Below, piece by piece: positions 54,095-62,568 of a stretch of DNA of 64,000 bases (its first letter is position 1; the number at the start of each line of letters is the position of its first letter). The translations under genes were made by a program, and so were the position numbers. Source of the stretch: an uncultured Oscillospiraceae bacterium (GTDB taxonomy: Bacteria > Bacillota > Clostridia > Oscillospirales > Oscillospiraceae); the NCBI GenBank assembly GCA_934512135.1, contig CAKSWT010000003.1:1-64000 (forward strand), in the 5' to 3' direction. The notes below the pieces were generated by a model, which was not told the DNA's origin, made no database searches, and saw only the letters and a list, made by a program, of their open reading frames with translations.

Positions 54095-54118
54095 GATGGG
54101 GGTGGAAACACCCCCATC
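54095..54118 (+). repeat. Stable GAAA-loop hairpin between SBP-4 and SBP-5
   Basis: Perfect 10-bp stem GATGGGGGTG/CACCCCCATC closed by a GAAA tetraloop, 15 bases before the SBP-5 start codon and without a U-tract. In RNA it may stabilise one side of a processed message or tune SBP-5 translation. Confidence 0.5.
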
Positions 54119-54133
54119 GGAATTGGAGTAGAT

Positions 54134-55870
54134 ATGAAAAACAGAATTGTTGCACTGCTGGCGGTACTGGCCATGACCGTCTCCTTCACGGCGTGCGGCG
54201 GAAATACCGCAGCTTCTGCCGGGGCGCCCGCCTCCCCGGACAGCGGGACGGAGCCCCTGTCCTCTGCACCGGCCCAGGAAACCGTGGCCCCTGAAACGAC
54301 CCAGGACAGCGCTGATTCCGCGTCTCAGCTTCAGGAGGAGGCCCCGGAGCCTGTGGTCTATGATCTTCCGCTGACGGACACTCCCGTCTCCTTTTCGCTC
54401 TATACCACCTCCGCGCCTCCCTTTATGAGCCCCTACATCGGTACGGACGGCAGCTACAATACTGCGGAATCCACCCGGTACTTCCAGGAGCAAACCGGCG
54501 TAAAAATTGACTACATTGAGATTGACATGTTTTCGTACACCCAGAATTTCAATCTGATGATCGCTTCCGGGTCGTATCCGGATATGCTCTCCGGAATGTC
54601 CAGCTACAGCGGCGGAATCACCAAGGCCCTGGATGATGACATTATCATTGATTTGACGGACTATGTGGAAACGGATATGCCCGCCTACCGTCAGGCCATT
54701 GATGCAGCGGACGTCTGGAGGGAGATCGAAACGGACGAGGGCAGCACCCTGGCGATTTATTCTCTAAGTAGTGAGGAGGTGGTCAACCGTGGCCCCATCA
54801 TTCGCCAGGACTGGATGGATGCCCAGAACCTGGAGACGCCGGAAACCTATGAGGAGCTGACGGAGGTGGGCAAAACCCTTCGGTCTGCCTACGGTCTGGA
54901 CTATGCGTTCTTTATCAGCGCCCTGGTTAACCCCAGTGTCACCTTCTCCGCAGGATTTGATCTGCCCGGCTTTGACATCAGCACCTCCGGTTCTCACCTC
55001 TATCAGGAGGAAGGAACCGTCAAGAGCTGCCTGGTGTCGGACAATATGAAGGAATTCCTGGGCTATCTCCACGGCTGGTATGTGGACGGCCTCATCAGCA
55101 AGGACTTCTTCTCCCGGATCAGCTCGGATGTTAAGGATGCGTTCCGGGGCGGAGAGTGTGCAGTCTGCTGGGACAATGCCGATTACATCACCGAGGCCAA
55201 TCGGGATGCGGAGCTGGCGGTAAAGGGCTTCCTGTCTGCCGGAATTCCGGCAACGCTCCGGGATGCGGGGCAGACCCTGCATTTCTCCCTGGGCATGGGA
55301 AATGCCGTGGGGGACGGAATTTCCATCACCACCGCCTGCCAGGACCCGGACCTGCTCATCAAAACCTTAGACTGGTGCTTTACGGAGCCGGGCATCAACC
55401 TCTGCAACTATGGCATCCAGGGGATCAGCTATGACATGGACGACAGCGGCAACGCCGTCTGGAGCACCAATGTGACGGAAAACCCGGACACCACCTTCCG
55501 CATGGCGCTGGTGAACTACACCATGACCGGCCTGCCCTCCATCTGGGACGAGGAGCGCTACTGGTCCGAAATCTATGACGAGGCCGCTTATGCCGCTGTG
55601 GACCTGTGGATGAATGCGGACAATGACAAGGCCTGCGATCTGCCGGGGGCGATGTTCTATACCACGGAGGAATCCGCAGTGTATGCCACAAAGATCACGG
55701 ATGTGGAAACCTATGCCAACCAGTATATCCTCACCTGTATCACTGGGGAGGCGGACATTGACGCCACCTGGGATGAATATGTGGAAAAGGTCTGGAGCCT
55801 TGGCCTTCAGGACTGCATCGACGCCACCCAGAACGCCTATGAGCGGTATCTCAGCCGCGGCCAGGCATAA
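54134..55870 (+). CDS. Solute-binding lipoprotein, family 1 (SBP-5)
   Basis: 578 residues from the ATG at 54134 (GGAG site); an upstream in-frame start lies inside SBP-4 and would hide the signal peptide. Lipobox SFTAC with Cys21, Ala/Ser/Pro/Glu linker to about residue 75, then DLPLTDTPVSFSLYTT. Middle motif PIIRQDWMDAQNLETPETYEEL, and AYERYLSRGQA at the end. It is nearer SBP-1 than SBP-4 in these motifs. It is followed after 14 bases by flavoprotein 2, the tightest SBP-enzyme pairing in the window. Confidence 0.88.
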   Translation: MKNRIVALLAVLAMTVSFTACGGNTAASAGAPASPDSGTEPLSSAPAQETVAPETTQDSADSASQLQEEAPEPVVYDLPLTDTPVSFSLYTTSAPPFMSPYIGTDGSYNTAESTRYFQEQTGVKIDYIEIDMFSYTQNFNLMIASGSYPDMLSGMSSYSGGITKALDDDIIIDLTDYVETDMPAYRQAIDAADVWREIETDEGSTLAIYSLSSEEVVNRGPIIRQDWMDAQNLETPETYEELTEVGKTLRSAYGLDYAFFISALVNPSVTFSAGFDLPGFDISTSGSHLYQEEGTVKSCLVSDNMKEFLGYLHGWYVDGLISKDFFSRISSDVKDAFRGGECAVCWDNADYITEANRDAELAVKGFLSAGIPATLRDAGQTLHFSLGMGNAVGDGISITTACQDPDLLIKTLDWCFTEPGINLCNYGIQGISYDMDDSGNAVWSTNVTENPDTTFRMALVNYTMTGLPSIWDEERYWSEIYDEAAYAAVDLWMNADNDKACDLPGAMFYTTEESAVYATKITDVETYANQYILTCITGEADIDATWDEYVEKVWSLGLQDCIDATQNAYERYLSRGQA

Positions 55871-55884
55871 GAAAGGAAACATCT

Positions 55885-57495
55885 ATGGAAGCAAAACAGT
55901 GTGACCTGCTGGTCATAGGGGACGGTGGCGCCGGACTGGTGGCCGCTGCCCGGGCAGCAGAACTGAATCCGGACATCCATATTATTGTGGCGGAAAAGGG
56001 AAACGCCACCGGCGGCGGCGCCTGCCAGGCCGGGGATTTCCGGGTATACGGAAGTCAATGGCAGAAGGACCGGGGACTTCAGGACAATCTGGCCTCAGAC
56101 CTGCGGAAGCGCATGGACGAAACCTTCTGGCAGATCGACCGGAAGCTGGCGCTCAACGCCTTTCTGGGCACCGGACGGTTCTTCGACTGGTGCTGCACCC
56201 TGAGCCCGGATTGCGCCGATCGGTTTGTGCCAGGGCGGTATGTGTTTGACCGGCCGGACCGGGGACCGGAGATCCCGGTGTATGCCGGTCTGCCCCAGGA
56301 GCGGAACAAGCAGCCCCAGATGCCCATGATGCCGCCCTCGGAGGGCGACGGCGAAAAGGGTATGCCGGCGGGCATGCCCATGCCGGGGATGCGCACCGGG
56401 ACCTACCTGATGAAGCTCATGCGGGAGACCTGTCAAAAGGACGGGGTGGAGATTCTGACCAAAACCAGAATCACCGATGTGACCGTGGCCCACGGGAAAA
56501 TCGTCAGCGCCACCGCAGAGGGACCCCAGGGAACCCTGGAAATCTCCTGCCGGGCTGTGGTGTTGGCCACCGGCAGCTGGATCAGCAACCAGAAGTATCT
56601 GGAGATGGCCTCCCCCCTGTTTGCCAAGATGGACCCGGGAAAGCCGGTGCCCTCGGGACATCGGAACTGCAACTATACCGGCGACGGCATCCCTCTTGCG
56701 GAGAAGGCCGGGGCCCTGGTGGACTATCAGAGCTTCTGCATCCGTGCCATGGGCCCCGGGCTGGTGGCAAAGGACGGCTCCCCTATTTTCCCCCGGGGCC
56801 AGATGGCGGATGCCATGGCCAGAAGCCCCTATGCCATCCAGATCGACGAGCAGGGGCGGCGCTACACCTGTGAGCCCTCGGGCACCCGGTTCCCGGCAGA
56901 GGACAGCGCCCATCTGGTGCTGCTCCACGGCTCCACCACCCCCTATGTGGTCTTTGACCTAAACACCGCCCAGTACACCGCCCGGCAGGCAAAAAAACAG
57001 AGCATGGGCCGGGAGGGCGGCATGGGCGGCCCGGCCCGGGTGACCCTGGAGCCGGACCAGGTCCAGCAGGACCTGGAGCAGGAGACCTTCCTGCGGAAGG
57101 GCGACACCGTGGAGGAGCTGGCGGCACAGCTGGGCGTCCCGGCAAAAAATCTGGCGGAAACCGTCCGCATCTACAACGAATCCTGTAAAAACGGATTCGA
57201 CAGCGACTGCTTCAAGGAGGCGGAATATCTGGTTCCCATGACCGGCCCCTTCTATGGCTTTATGACCGCCCTGAACACAGACGGCGCCTTCGGCGGCGTA
57301 CAGGTAAACGAAAACATTCAGGCCAAGGCCAAGGATGGGGGCTTCGTGGAGGGACTATGGGTCCCCGGAGACTTTTCCTCCGGCCGCTTCCTCAATGACG
57401 GCGGGCTGAAGCGGCAGATCATCAACGACTTGGCCTGGGCCTTCTCCAGCGGCTTGATTGCCGGAGAGCAGGCGGCGGCCTACCTAACGTCATAA
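55885..57495 (+). CDS. FAD oxidoreductase 2 (fumarate reductase-like, no ferredoxin domain)
   Basis: 536 residues. FAD loop DLLVIGDGGAGLVAAARAAE (about 7-26) at the very N-terminus, so there is no iron-sulfur domain. The C-terminal FAD motif is GLWVPGDFSSGRFLNDGG. Residues 143-169 are a Pro/Met/Gly-rich insert (PQMPMMPPSEG, PAGMPMPGM), after FFDW as in flavoprotein 1. No signal peptide. Flavoprotein 3, which has a ferredoxin domain, follows 67 bases downstream and could pass electrons to it, an inference. Dehydrogenase action on a cyclic ketone (KstD-like) is an alternative to reduction. Confidence 0.83.
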   Translation: MEAKQCDLLVIGDGGAGLVAAARAAELNPDIHIIVAEKGNATGGGACQAGDFRVYGSQWQKDRGLQDNLASDLRKRMDETFWQIDRKLALNAFLGTGRFFDWCCTLSPDCADRFVPGRYVFDRPDRGPEIPVYAGLPQERNKQPQMPMMPPSEGDGEKGMPAGMPMPGMRTGTYLMKLMRETCQKDGVEILTKTRITDVTVAHGKIVSATAEGPQGTLEISCRAVVLATGSWISNQKYLEMASPLFAKMDPGKPVPSGHRNCNYTGDGIPLAEKAGALVDYQSFCIRAMGPGLVAKDGSPIFPRGQMADAMARSPYAIQIDEQGRRYTCEPSGTRFPAEDSAHLVLLHGSTTPYVVFDLNTAQYTARQAKKQSMGREGGMGGPARVTLEPDQVQQDLEQETFLRKGDTVEELAAQLGVPAKNLAETVRIYNESCKNGFDSDCFKEAEYLVPMTGPFYGFMTALNTDGAFGGVQVNENIQAKAKDGGFVEGLWVPGDFSSGRFLNDGGLKRQIINDLAWAFSSGLIAGEQAAAYLTS

Positions 57496-57562
57496 TTCCC
57501 GGCTCCCGGACGGAACACCCCGTCTCTGCGGAGGCTGATTTTTCGGAAAGAAGGAGTATCCC

Positions 57563-59326
57563 ATGACATTCAAAATCGCAGAAAACTGTATCGGCTGTGG
57601 CACCTGCCAGCAGGCCTGCCGGGTGGGTTCCATTCCCCCCGGCGGCCCGGTGGCTCCCCGGGCGGCCCGGCCTGAGGACAAGCCCATCCAGGCGGATGGG
57701 AAGAAGTTTCGAATCAACCCGGACAAGTGCCAGGGCTGTGCGGCCTGTGTCGCCACCTGTCCCGTAGGGGCCATTATCCGCCAGGACGACACACTGAAAT
57801 GGCCGACCCACGACCCCATCCAGCTGGATGCCGATCTTTGCGTCATCGGCGGCGGCTGTACCGGCCTGATTGCAGGCGTCTATGCGGCCATGCAGGGCAA
57901 AAAGGTGGTCATTTTGGAAAAGGCCTCCTTTGCGGGAGGTGGCGCCAAGTTCGCCGCGGACTGGCGAATCTTCCAGAGCAAGTGGCAGCAGGAGCGGAGA
58001 CTGCCCGACGAGCTCAACCGTATGCTCCTCAAGGGCATGGATGAGACCCAGTGGTCCCTGGACCCGAAGCTGGTCTACAATGCCCTGCGGAACACCGGCC
58101 ATTTCTTTGACTGGTTCCAGACGCTGGTGCCGGATTATGAGTTCGTGGAGGGCATCTATGCCATGGATCGTGGAGATCCCCAGGCCCAGAAGGTTCCCTT
58201 TGTCAAGCCGGTCAACGGGAGAAGCCCCAACGGCACCTTCTGCGTGGAAACCCTGGAAAAGGAATGTCAGAAGCGGAATATTCCGCTGCTCTACCGCCAC
58301 CGGGTGACGGATGTGGAAATGACCGACGGACGGGTCAGCGCTGTGCTGGCCAAGGACCCCGGCGGCATGACAAAAGTCACCTGCAAGGCCTGCGTCCTGG
58401 CCAGCGGCAGCTGGATCCGGAACCGGGAGATTATGGAGCGGAAGTTCCCGGAGTTCTACAAGCTGCTCCCCAAAATGGAGCCCAGCCAGCACGCCAATGT
58501 GGTCTACACCGGAGACGGCATCCATCTGGCGGAGCAGGCCGGGGCGTACATTGACTACGACAGCTTTGTCCTGCGGTGCATGGGACCTCTGGGAATGGTC
58601 CCCAGTATGGCGGCCTCGGCCATCAGCTCCAGCCCTCTGTGCATTTGGGTAAACACCGACGGCAAGCGCTGGATGAACGAGGGGAATATGGCCCGGACCG
58701 GCATGAGCGGCAGCGTCAGCTTTGCCATGGGCACCCAGCTGAGCCTCCAGCCCGGCGGCCTGAACTATACCATCTTCGACAAGGGGATGGCAGAGAAAAT
58801 TAAGGAACAGATGGATTCCGGAGACGCTCCGGCCAGCTTCTTTGGCCCCATGAAGATTCCGGAGAACTATCTCCAGGAGATGGACGAGATCGCCTCCCGG
58901 CCCAACGGGCGGGTCTTTGTCCGGGGCGAGACCATTGAGGAGCTGGCGGCCAATGCCGGCATTCACCCGGAGCATCTCAGGGCCACCATTGCGGAATACA
59001 ACGCCATGTGTGAAAAGGGAGCGGATACCCATCTGTTTAAGGATGCGGATCAGCTGATCCCCTTTACCGGCGGACCTTACTACGGGGTACAGGGGCATCT
59101 CAACCATGACGGCGCCTTCGGCGGCGTGCTCATTGACCCGGAGACCAGAGCCTACCGCTCGGACGGCACCATCATCGACAACCTGTTTGTCCCGGGAGAT
59201 TTTGCCTCCGGCCGGTTTATCAACAGCGGAGACGTCAAGGAGCAGGTCATCAACGATCTGGGCTGGGCGGTTTCCAGCGGCTATACCGCAGGAAACGCCG
59301 CTGTGGACTTTTTGAATCAGTGCTGA
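57563..59326 (+). CDS. Ferredoxin-domain FAD oxidoreductase 3
   Basis: 587 residues. Ferredoxin motifs Cys9-12-15-19 and Cys56-59-62-66, separated by a longer loop (PPGGPVAPRAARPEDKP) than in flavoproteins 1 and 4. FAD loop DLCVIGGGCTGLIAG at about 91-105, C-terminal VPGDFASGRFINSGD. It lacks the Gly/Pro/Met insert of the others. The C-terminal halves of flavoproteins 2 and 3 agree (GDF.SGRF), suggesting a recent common origin. No signal peptide. Last gene of the promoter C unit, followed by a 13-bp hairpin. Confidence 0.85.
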   Translation: MTFKIAENCIGCGTCQQACRVGSIPPGGPVAPRAARPEDKPIQADGKKFRINPDKCQGCAACVATCPVGAIIRQDDTLKWPTHDPIQLDADLCVIGGGCTGLIAGVYAAMQGKKVVILEKASFAGGGAKFAADWRIFQSKWQQERRLPDELNRMLLKGMDETQWSLDPKLVYNALRNTGHFFDWFQTLVPDYEFVEGIYAMDRGDPQAQKVPFVKPVNGRSPNGTFCVETLEKECQKRNIPLLYRHRVTDVEMTDGRVSAVLAKDPGGMTKVTCKACVLASGSWIRNREIMERKFPEFYKLLPKMEPSQHANVVYTGDGIHLAEQAGAYIDYDSFVLRCMGPLGMVPSMAASAISSSPLCIWVNTDGKRWMNEGNMARTGMSGSVSFAMGTQLSLQPGGLNYTIFDKGMAEKIKEQMDSGDAPASFFGPMKIPENYLQEMDEIASRPNGRVFVRGETIEELAANAGIHPEHLRATIAEYNAMCEKGADTHLFKDADQLIPFTGGPYYGVQGHLNHDGAFGGVLIDPETRAYRSDGTIIDNLFVPGDFASGRFINSGDVKEQVINDLGWAVSSGYTAGNAAVDFLNQC

Positions 59327-59330
59327 CTAA

Positions 59331-59360
59331 GTGGCTGCCGGAGGGTTCTCCGGCAGCCAC
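59331..59360 (+). terminator. Hairpin after flavoprotein 3
   Basis: Perfect 13-bp stem (arm GTGGCTGCCGGAG), loop GGTT. No U-tract follows; the first box of promoter D starts two bases later, so it may mark the boundary rather than end transcription fully. Confidence 0.5.
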
Positions 59361-59361
59361 T

Positions 59362-59427
59362 ATAACGTCATTGGTATGATTGCGCACCGGATTGGCATTG
59401 GAAAGGGGACGGAATCTGCGGTAAAAT
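59362..59427 (+). promoter_or_regulatory. Regulon promoter D (flavoprotein 4)
   Basis: First box ATAAC-N6-GGTAT (59362-59377), six-base gap, second box GCACC-N5-GGCAT (59384-59398), -35 TTGGAA (59398-59403), 18-base spacer, -10 TAAAAT (59422-59427). The predicted start is about 25 bases before the ATG. Confidence 0.78.
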
Positions 59428-59458
59428 GAGAACACCTGAAAGAAAGGATGGATAGGAT

Positions 59459-61213
59459 ATGGCCTATAAAATCAAGCCCTTCTGTCTGGGCTGTCACTAC
59501 TGCGCCCTGGAATGTCCCACCCACGCCATCGACTATGTGGGGACCCAGTACCAGATCGACCCGGAGAAGTGTATTGAATGCGGAAAATGCGTCAAGGTCT
59601 GCAATATCAGCGCCATTGACACCGGTGTGCCGGAGGTGGTTGTGCCCCACGCCCCCAAGGAGCTGGAGGCCGACTGTGTGGTCATCGGAGCCGGCGCAGG
59701 CGGCTCTGTGGCGGCGGTGAAGTTGGCAGAGCTCACCGGCAAGAAAATCATTGTGTTGGAGAAGGCCAAGAAATACGGCGGCAGCGGCTGGTATGCCGGC
59801 TTCTCCATCAGCAGCGGCAGCATGGGCGGTCCCGGTGGCCCCGGTGGTCCGGAAGGCGGTCCCGGTGGCCCCGGTGGTCCCGGCGGCCCGGAGGGCGGTC
59901 CCGGAGGTCCACCCATGCCCGATCAGAGTTTCCTGAAGCACTTGGATCAGAACCTCATTGCCAACGCCAAGCAGGCGGGCATAGAGCTCAACGACTGGCT
60001 GCTCCAAATGCCGGAGGTCCAGCCCTATTTGGAGGAGCGGGAGATCCGGGGCAAAAAGGTGAAAAGCCTGACGGAACAGCGCATTTTCTTCAACCAGAAG
60101 TCCACCGACGGCTCTATCGGCCCCGGCAAAGGAGGCAGCTTCCTGATTGAGACCATGGTTCGCCAGTTCCCCAAATACGGCATTGAGCTGCGGACCCAGT
60201 GTGCGGCCAAGAAAATTCTCACCGACGAAACCGGGGCGGTGTCCGGCGTGATTGCACAGGATCCCGGCGGAGAGGTCCACATTAAATGCAAGGCCGTGAT
60301 CTGCTCCTCCGGCAGCTATACCCACAATGACCAGCTGCTCCGGCGGTTTATCCCCTGGTTCTTCCCAGACGAGAAGGAGAACCCCAACTGCGAGCCGGTG
60401 CATCGGTTTGCGGCCCCCACAGACACCGGAGACGTGGTGGAGCTGGGCGAGAGCTGCGGCGCCTATGTGGATTATGACGCCTTCTGCATCAATCTCTTTG
60501 GCCCAGTGCATCATCCCTTTACCTTTGCGGGCTTCTACGCCCAGATGAGCGGCAACCAGATGACGGTGAATCTGAAGGGCAAGCGGTTCTATAACGAGGG
60601 CGCCATGGGTGCCGGCGCCGCCCCCATTTGCTTCCAGCCTCGGCGTATGGTCTATACCATCTACGACACCCCCACGCTGGAGGCCACCATGGAGGAGGGC
60701 ATCCGGACCCGCGGCGGCATTGAGGGAGAGTATCTCAAGCGCTGGAAGCAGGACTTCCAGGAGGAGCTGGATTCCCACAACGGCGTGTCCCTGTTTGTGG
60801 CGGACACCCTGGAGGAGCTGGCCCAGCAGGCGGGCATTGAAAAGGCGCCATTCCTCCAGGAGGTCGCCCATTACAACCAGATGTGCAAGGCGGGCCTGGA
60901 CCAGGACTTCGGCAAGAACCCCCGGAATCTCAGGCCCATCGAAACCGGCCCCTTCTATGCCATTTTTGGAAAAATGGCCACCGACGGCGCCTTCGGCGGC
61001 GTGCTGGTGGACCCCAAGTGCCGGGTCTACAAGGCAGACAAAAAGGGCGTTATCCCCGGGTTCTACGCCGCCGGTGACAATGCCTCCGGGGTCCAGGCCA
61101 ACGCCGGAAAACCCGGCGACTACCGGATGAAGGCCTTTACGGACTATCAGTGGGCCGTAGACGGCGGCTATCTGTCGGCCCAGAGCTGTGCAGAGTATCT
61201 GACGAAGGAATAA
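59459..61213 (+). CDS. Ferredoxin-domain FAD oxidoreductase 4 with collagen-like GGP insert
   Basis: 584 residues. Ferredoxin motifs Cys9-12-15-19 and Cys38-41-44-48, and the linker VPHAPKELEADCVVIGAGAGGSVAA closely follows flavoprotein 1. Residues 121-156 are a run of GGP and EGGP units (GGPGGPGGPEGGPGGPGGP), placed right after the first FAD-contact region rather than after FFDW as in flavoproteins 1 and 2. The C-terminal FAD motif is GFYAAGDNASGVQANAG. No signal peptide. It is a single-gene unit under promoter D and ends at a good terminator. Substrate unknown. Confidence 0.85.
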   Translation: MAYKIKPFCLGCHYCALECPTHAIDYVGTQYQIDPEKCIECGKCVKVCNISAIDTGVPEVVVPHAPKELEADCVVIGAGAGGSVAAVKLAELTGKKIIVLEKAKKYGGSGWYAGFSISSGSMGGPGGPGGPEGGPGGPGGPGGPEGGPGGPPMPDQSFLKHLDQNLIANAKQAGIELNDWLLQMPEVQPYLEEREIRGKKVKSLTEQRIFFNQKSTDGSIGPGKGGSFLIETMVRQFPKYGIELRTQCAAKKILTDETGAVSGVIAQDPGGEVHIKCKAVICSSGSYTHNDQLLRRFIPWFFPDEKENPNCEPVHRFAAPTDTGDVVELGESCGAYVDYDAFCINLFGPVHHPFTFAGFYAQMSGNQMTVNLKGKRFYNEGAMGAGAAPICFQPRRMVYTIYDTPTLEATMEEGIRTRGGIEGEYLKRWKQDFQEELDSHNGVSLFVADTLEELAQQAGIEKAPFLQEVAHYNQMCKAGLDQDFGKNPRNLRPIETGPFYAIFGKMATDGAFGGVLVDPKCRVYKADKKGVIPGFYAAGDNASGVQANAGKPGDYRMKAFTDYQWAVDGGYLSAQSCAEYLTKE

Positions 61214-61232
61214 TACACCCATCCAATACGCC

Positions 61233-61271
61233 GAAGCCCGACTCCTACACAGAGTCGGGCTTCATATTTTT
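61233..61271 (+). terminator. Terminator of flavoprotein 4
   Basis: Perfect 12-bp stem GAAGCCCGACTC/GAGTCGGGCTTC, loop of seven, then ATATTTTT. Confidence 0.88.
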
Positions 61272-61341
61272 GCGTCGATCAATATTCAAATGCTAAGGTT
61301 GGATAAAATCGGCTTTCTCGGTCCAAGGGCGGAGAGAAATA

Positions 61342-62550
61342 TCAAAACCTGTGGGGAGACAGGGGGGTGGACTTCCGCTGGGCCTCAATGAGCTGGCCGA
61401 TGAGCTGGTTGGAGACCAGGAAGCCCTGGGGGGTAAACCGCCAGCGGCCGTTTACCTGCCGGGTGAGGCCCCGGTTGCCGTAAAAGGTCAGGACCTGCTC
61501 CAGGGGATCAAAGGGCATCAGGAAGGTGGATTCATATTCCTTGCGCTCGATGCCATAGACGGTACGCATCCGCAGCATGACGTATTCACCGGCCCGCTCC
61601 TTAATGGGGACGTATTCGCATTCCGTGGTGATGGCATCTCCGTGCTGGACGGCCTTGATATAGCGGGACAGGTCCGAGGCAAAGGTATAGCGGGTGCCGG
61701 CAAAGTCCGAGGCGGCAGAGGGGCCGAAGCTCATATACTCCCCGCCCAGCCAATACTTGAGGTTGTGGATGCACTCCCGGCCGGTTTTGGAGAAGTTGGA
61801 GATCTCGTACTGATGATAGCCATAGGCCTCCAGCGTGGAAACGGCGTAGAGGTACATGGCGGCCTGGGCGTCGTCATCGGGAAGCGCCGCCTGATTTCGG
61901 TACTGGTACAGAGGAGTGCCGGGGCTCAGGGTCAGGCCGTAGCAGGAGATATGCTCCGGCTTCAGGTCGATGATGGAGCCCAAGGCGTCGGCCCACTGCT
62001 GAGGACTTTGGGCCGGGAGCCCGTACATAAGGTCCAGACTGATGTTGCCAAAGCCTGCGTTTCGGGCGATGTCCACGGAACGCTGGGCCTGGCGGAAGGT
62101 ATGCGGCCGGCCCAGAACCTTGAGGATCTGGTCATTGTTGTTTTGGACACCGATGGAGATCCGGTTGAATCCGGCGGCCAGCAGCTTTTGACAGCCCTTG
62201 TCGGTGATGGAGTCCGGATTGGCCTCCAGGGTCACCTCTGCGGACTTGGACACATTGAATCGCTTGGAAATGGCGGAGAACACGTCCTTGAGCCGGTCCG
62301 GGCCAAAATAGCTGGGAGTGCCGCCGCCGAAGTAGACGCTGTCCACCACATATCTGGGGGCTCTGGCGCCGCCCTCCCGAATGTGAGCCTCCAGCGCCTG
62401 GACATAGCGATCCATCAGCTCCGGCGTTTTTTCGCTGCGGGGGAGACTGTAAAAATCACAGTACTGACACTTGCTGCGGCAGAAGGGAATATGCACATAG
62501 ATGCCCAGGGACTTGCTTTGGGTCGTCAGCTTTTGAGTGGCTTTTGCCAT
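61342..62550 (-). CDS. hemW: Radical SAM heme chaperone HemW
   Basis: 402 residues with an AAGGAG site. The radical-SAM motif is Cys24, Cys28 and Cys31 (IPFCRSKCQYCDF), one of the marks separating HemW from true HemN. FGGGTPS, the helix with TLEANPDS and FNRISIGVQ follow, then the C-terminal HemN domain. It starts 18 bases after lepA stops, the same lepA-hemW order found in many Firmicutes. It loads or handles heme and does not oxidise coproporphyrinogen. Confidence 0.93.
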   Translation of the reverse strand: MAKATQKLTTQSKSLGIYVHIPFCRSKCQYCDFYSLPRSEKTPELMDRYVQALEAHIREGGARAPRYVVDSVYFGGGTPSYFGPDRLKDVFSAISKRFNVSKSAEVTLEANPDSITDKGCQKLLAAGFNRISIGVQNNNDQILKVLGRPHTFRQAQRSVDIARNAGFGNISLDLMYGLPAQSPQQWADALGSIIDLKPEHISCYGLTLSPGTPLYQYRNQAALPDDDAQAAMYLYAVSTLEAYGYHQYEISNFSKTGRECIHNLKYWLGGEYMSFGPSAASDFAGTRYTFASDLSRYIKAVQHGDAITTECEYVPIKERAGEYVMLRMRTVYGIERKEYESTFLMPFDPLEQVLTFYGNRGLTRQVNGRWRFTPQGFLVSNQLIGQLIEAQRKSTPLSPHRF

Positions 62551-62568
62551 AATGAAATGCTCTCCTTT

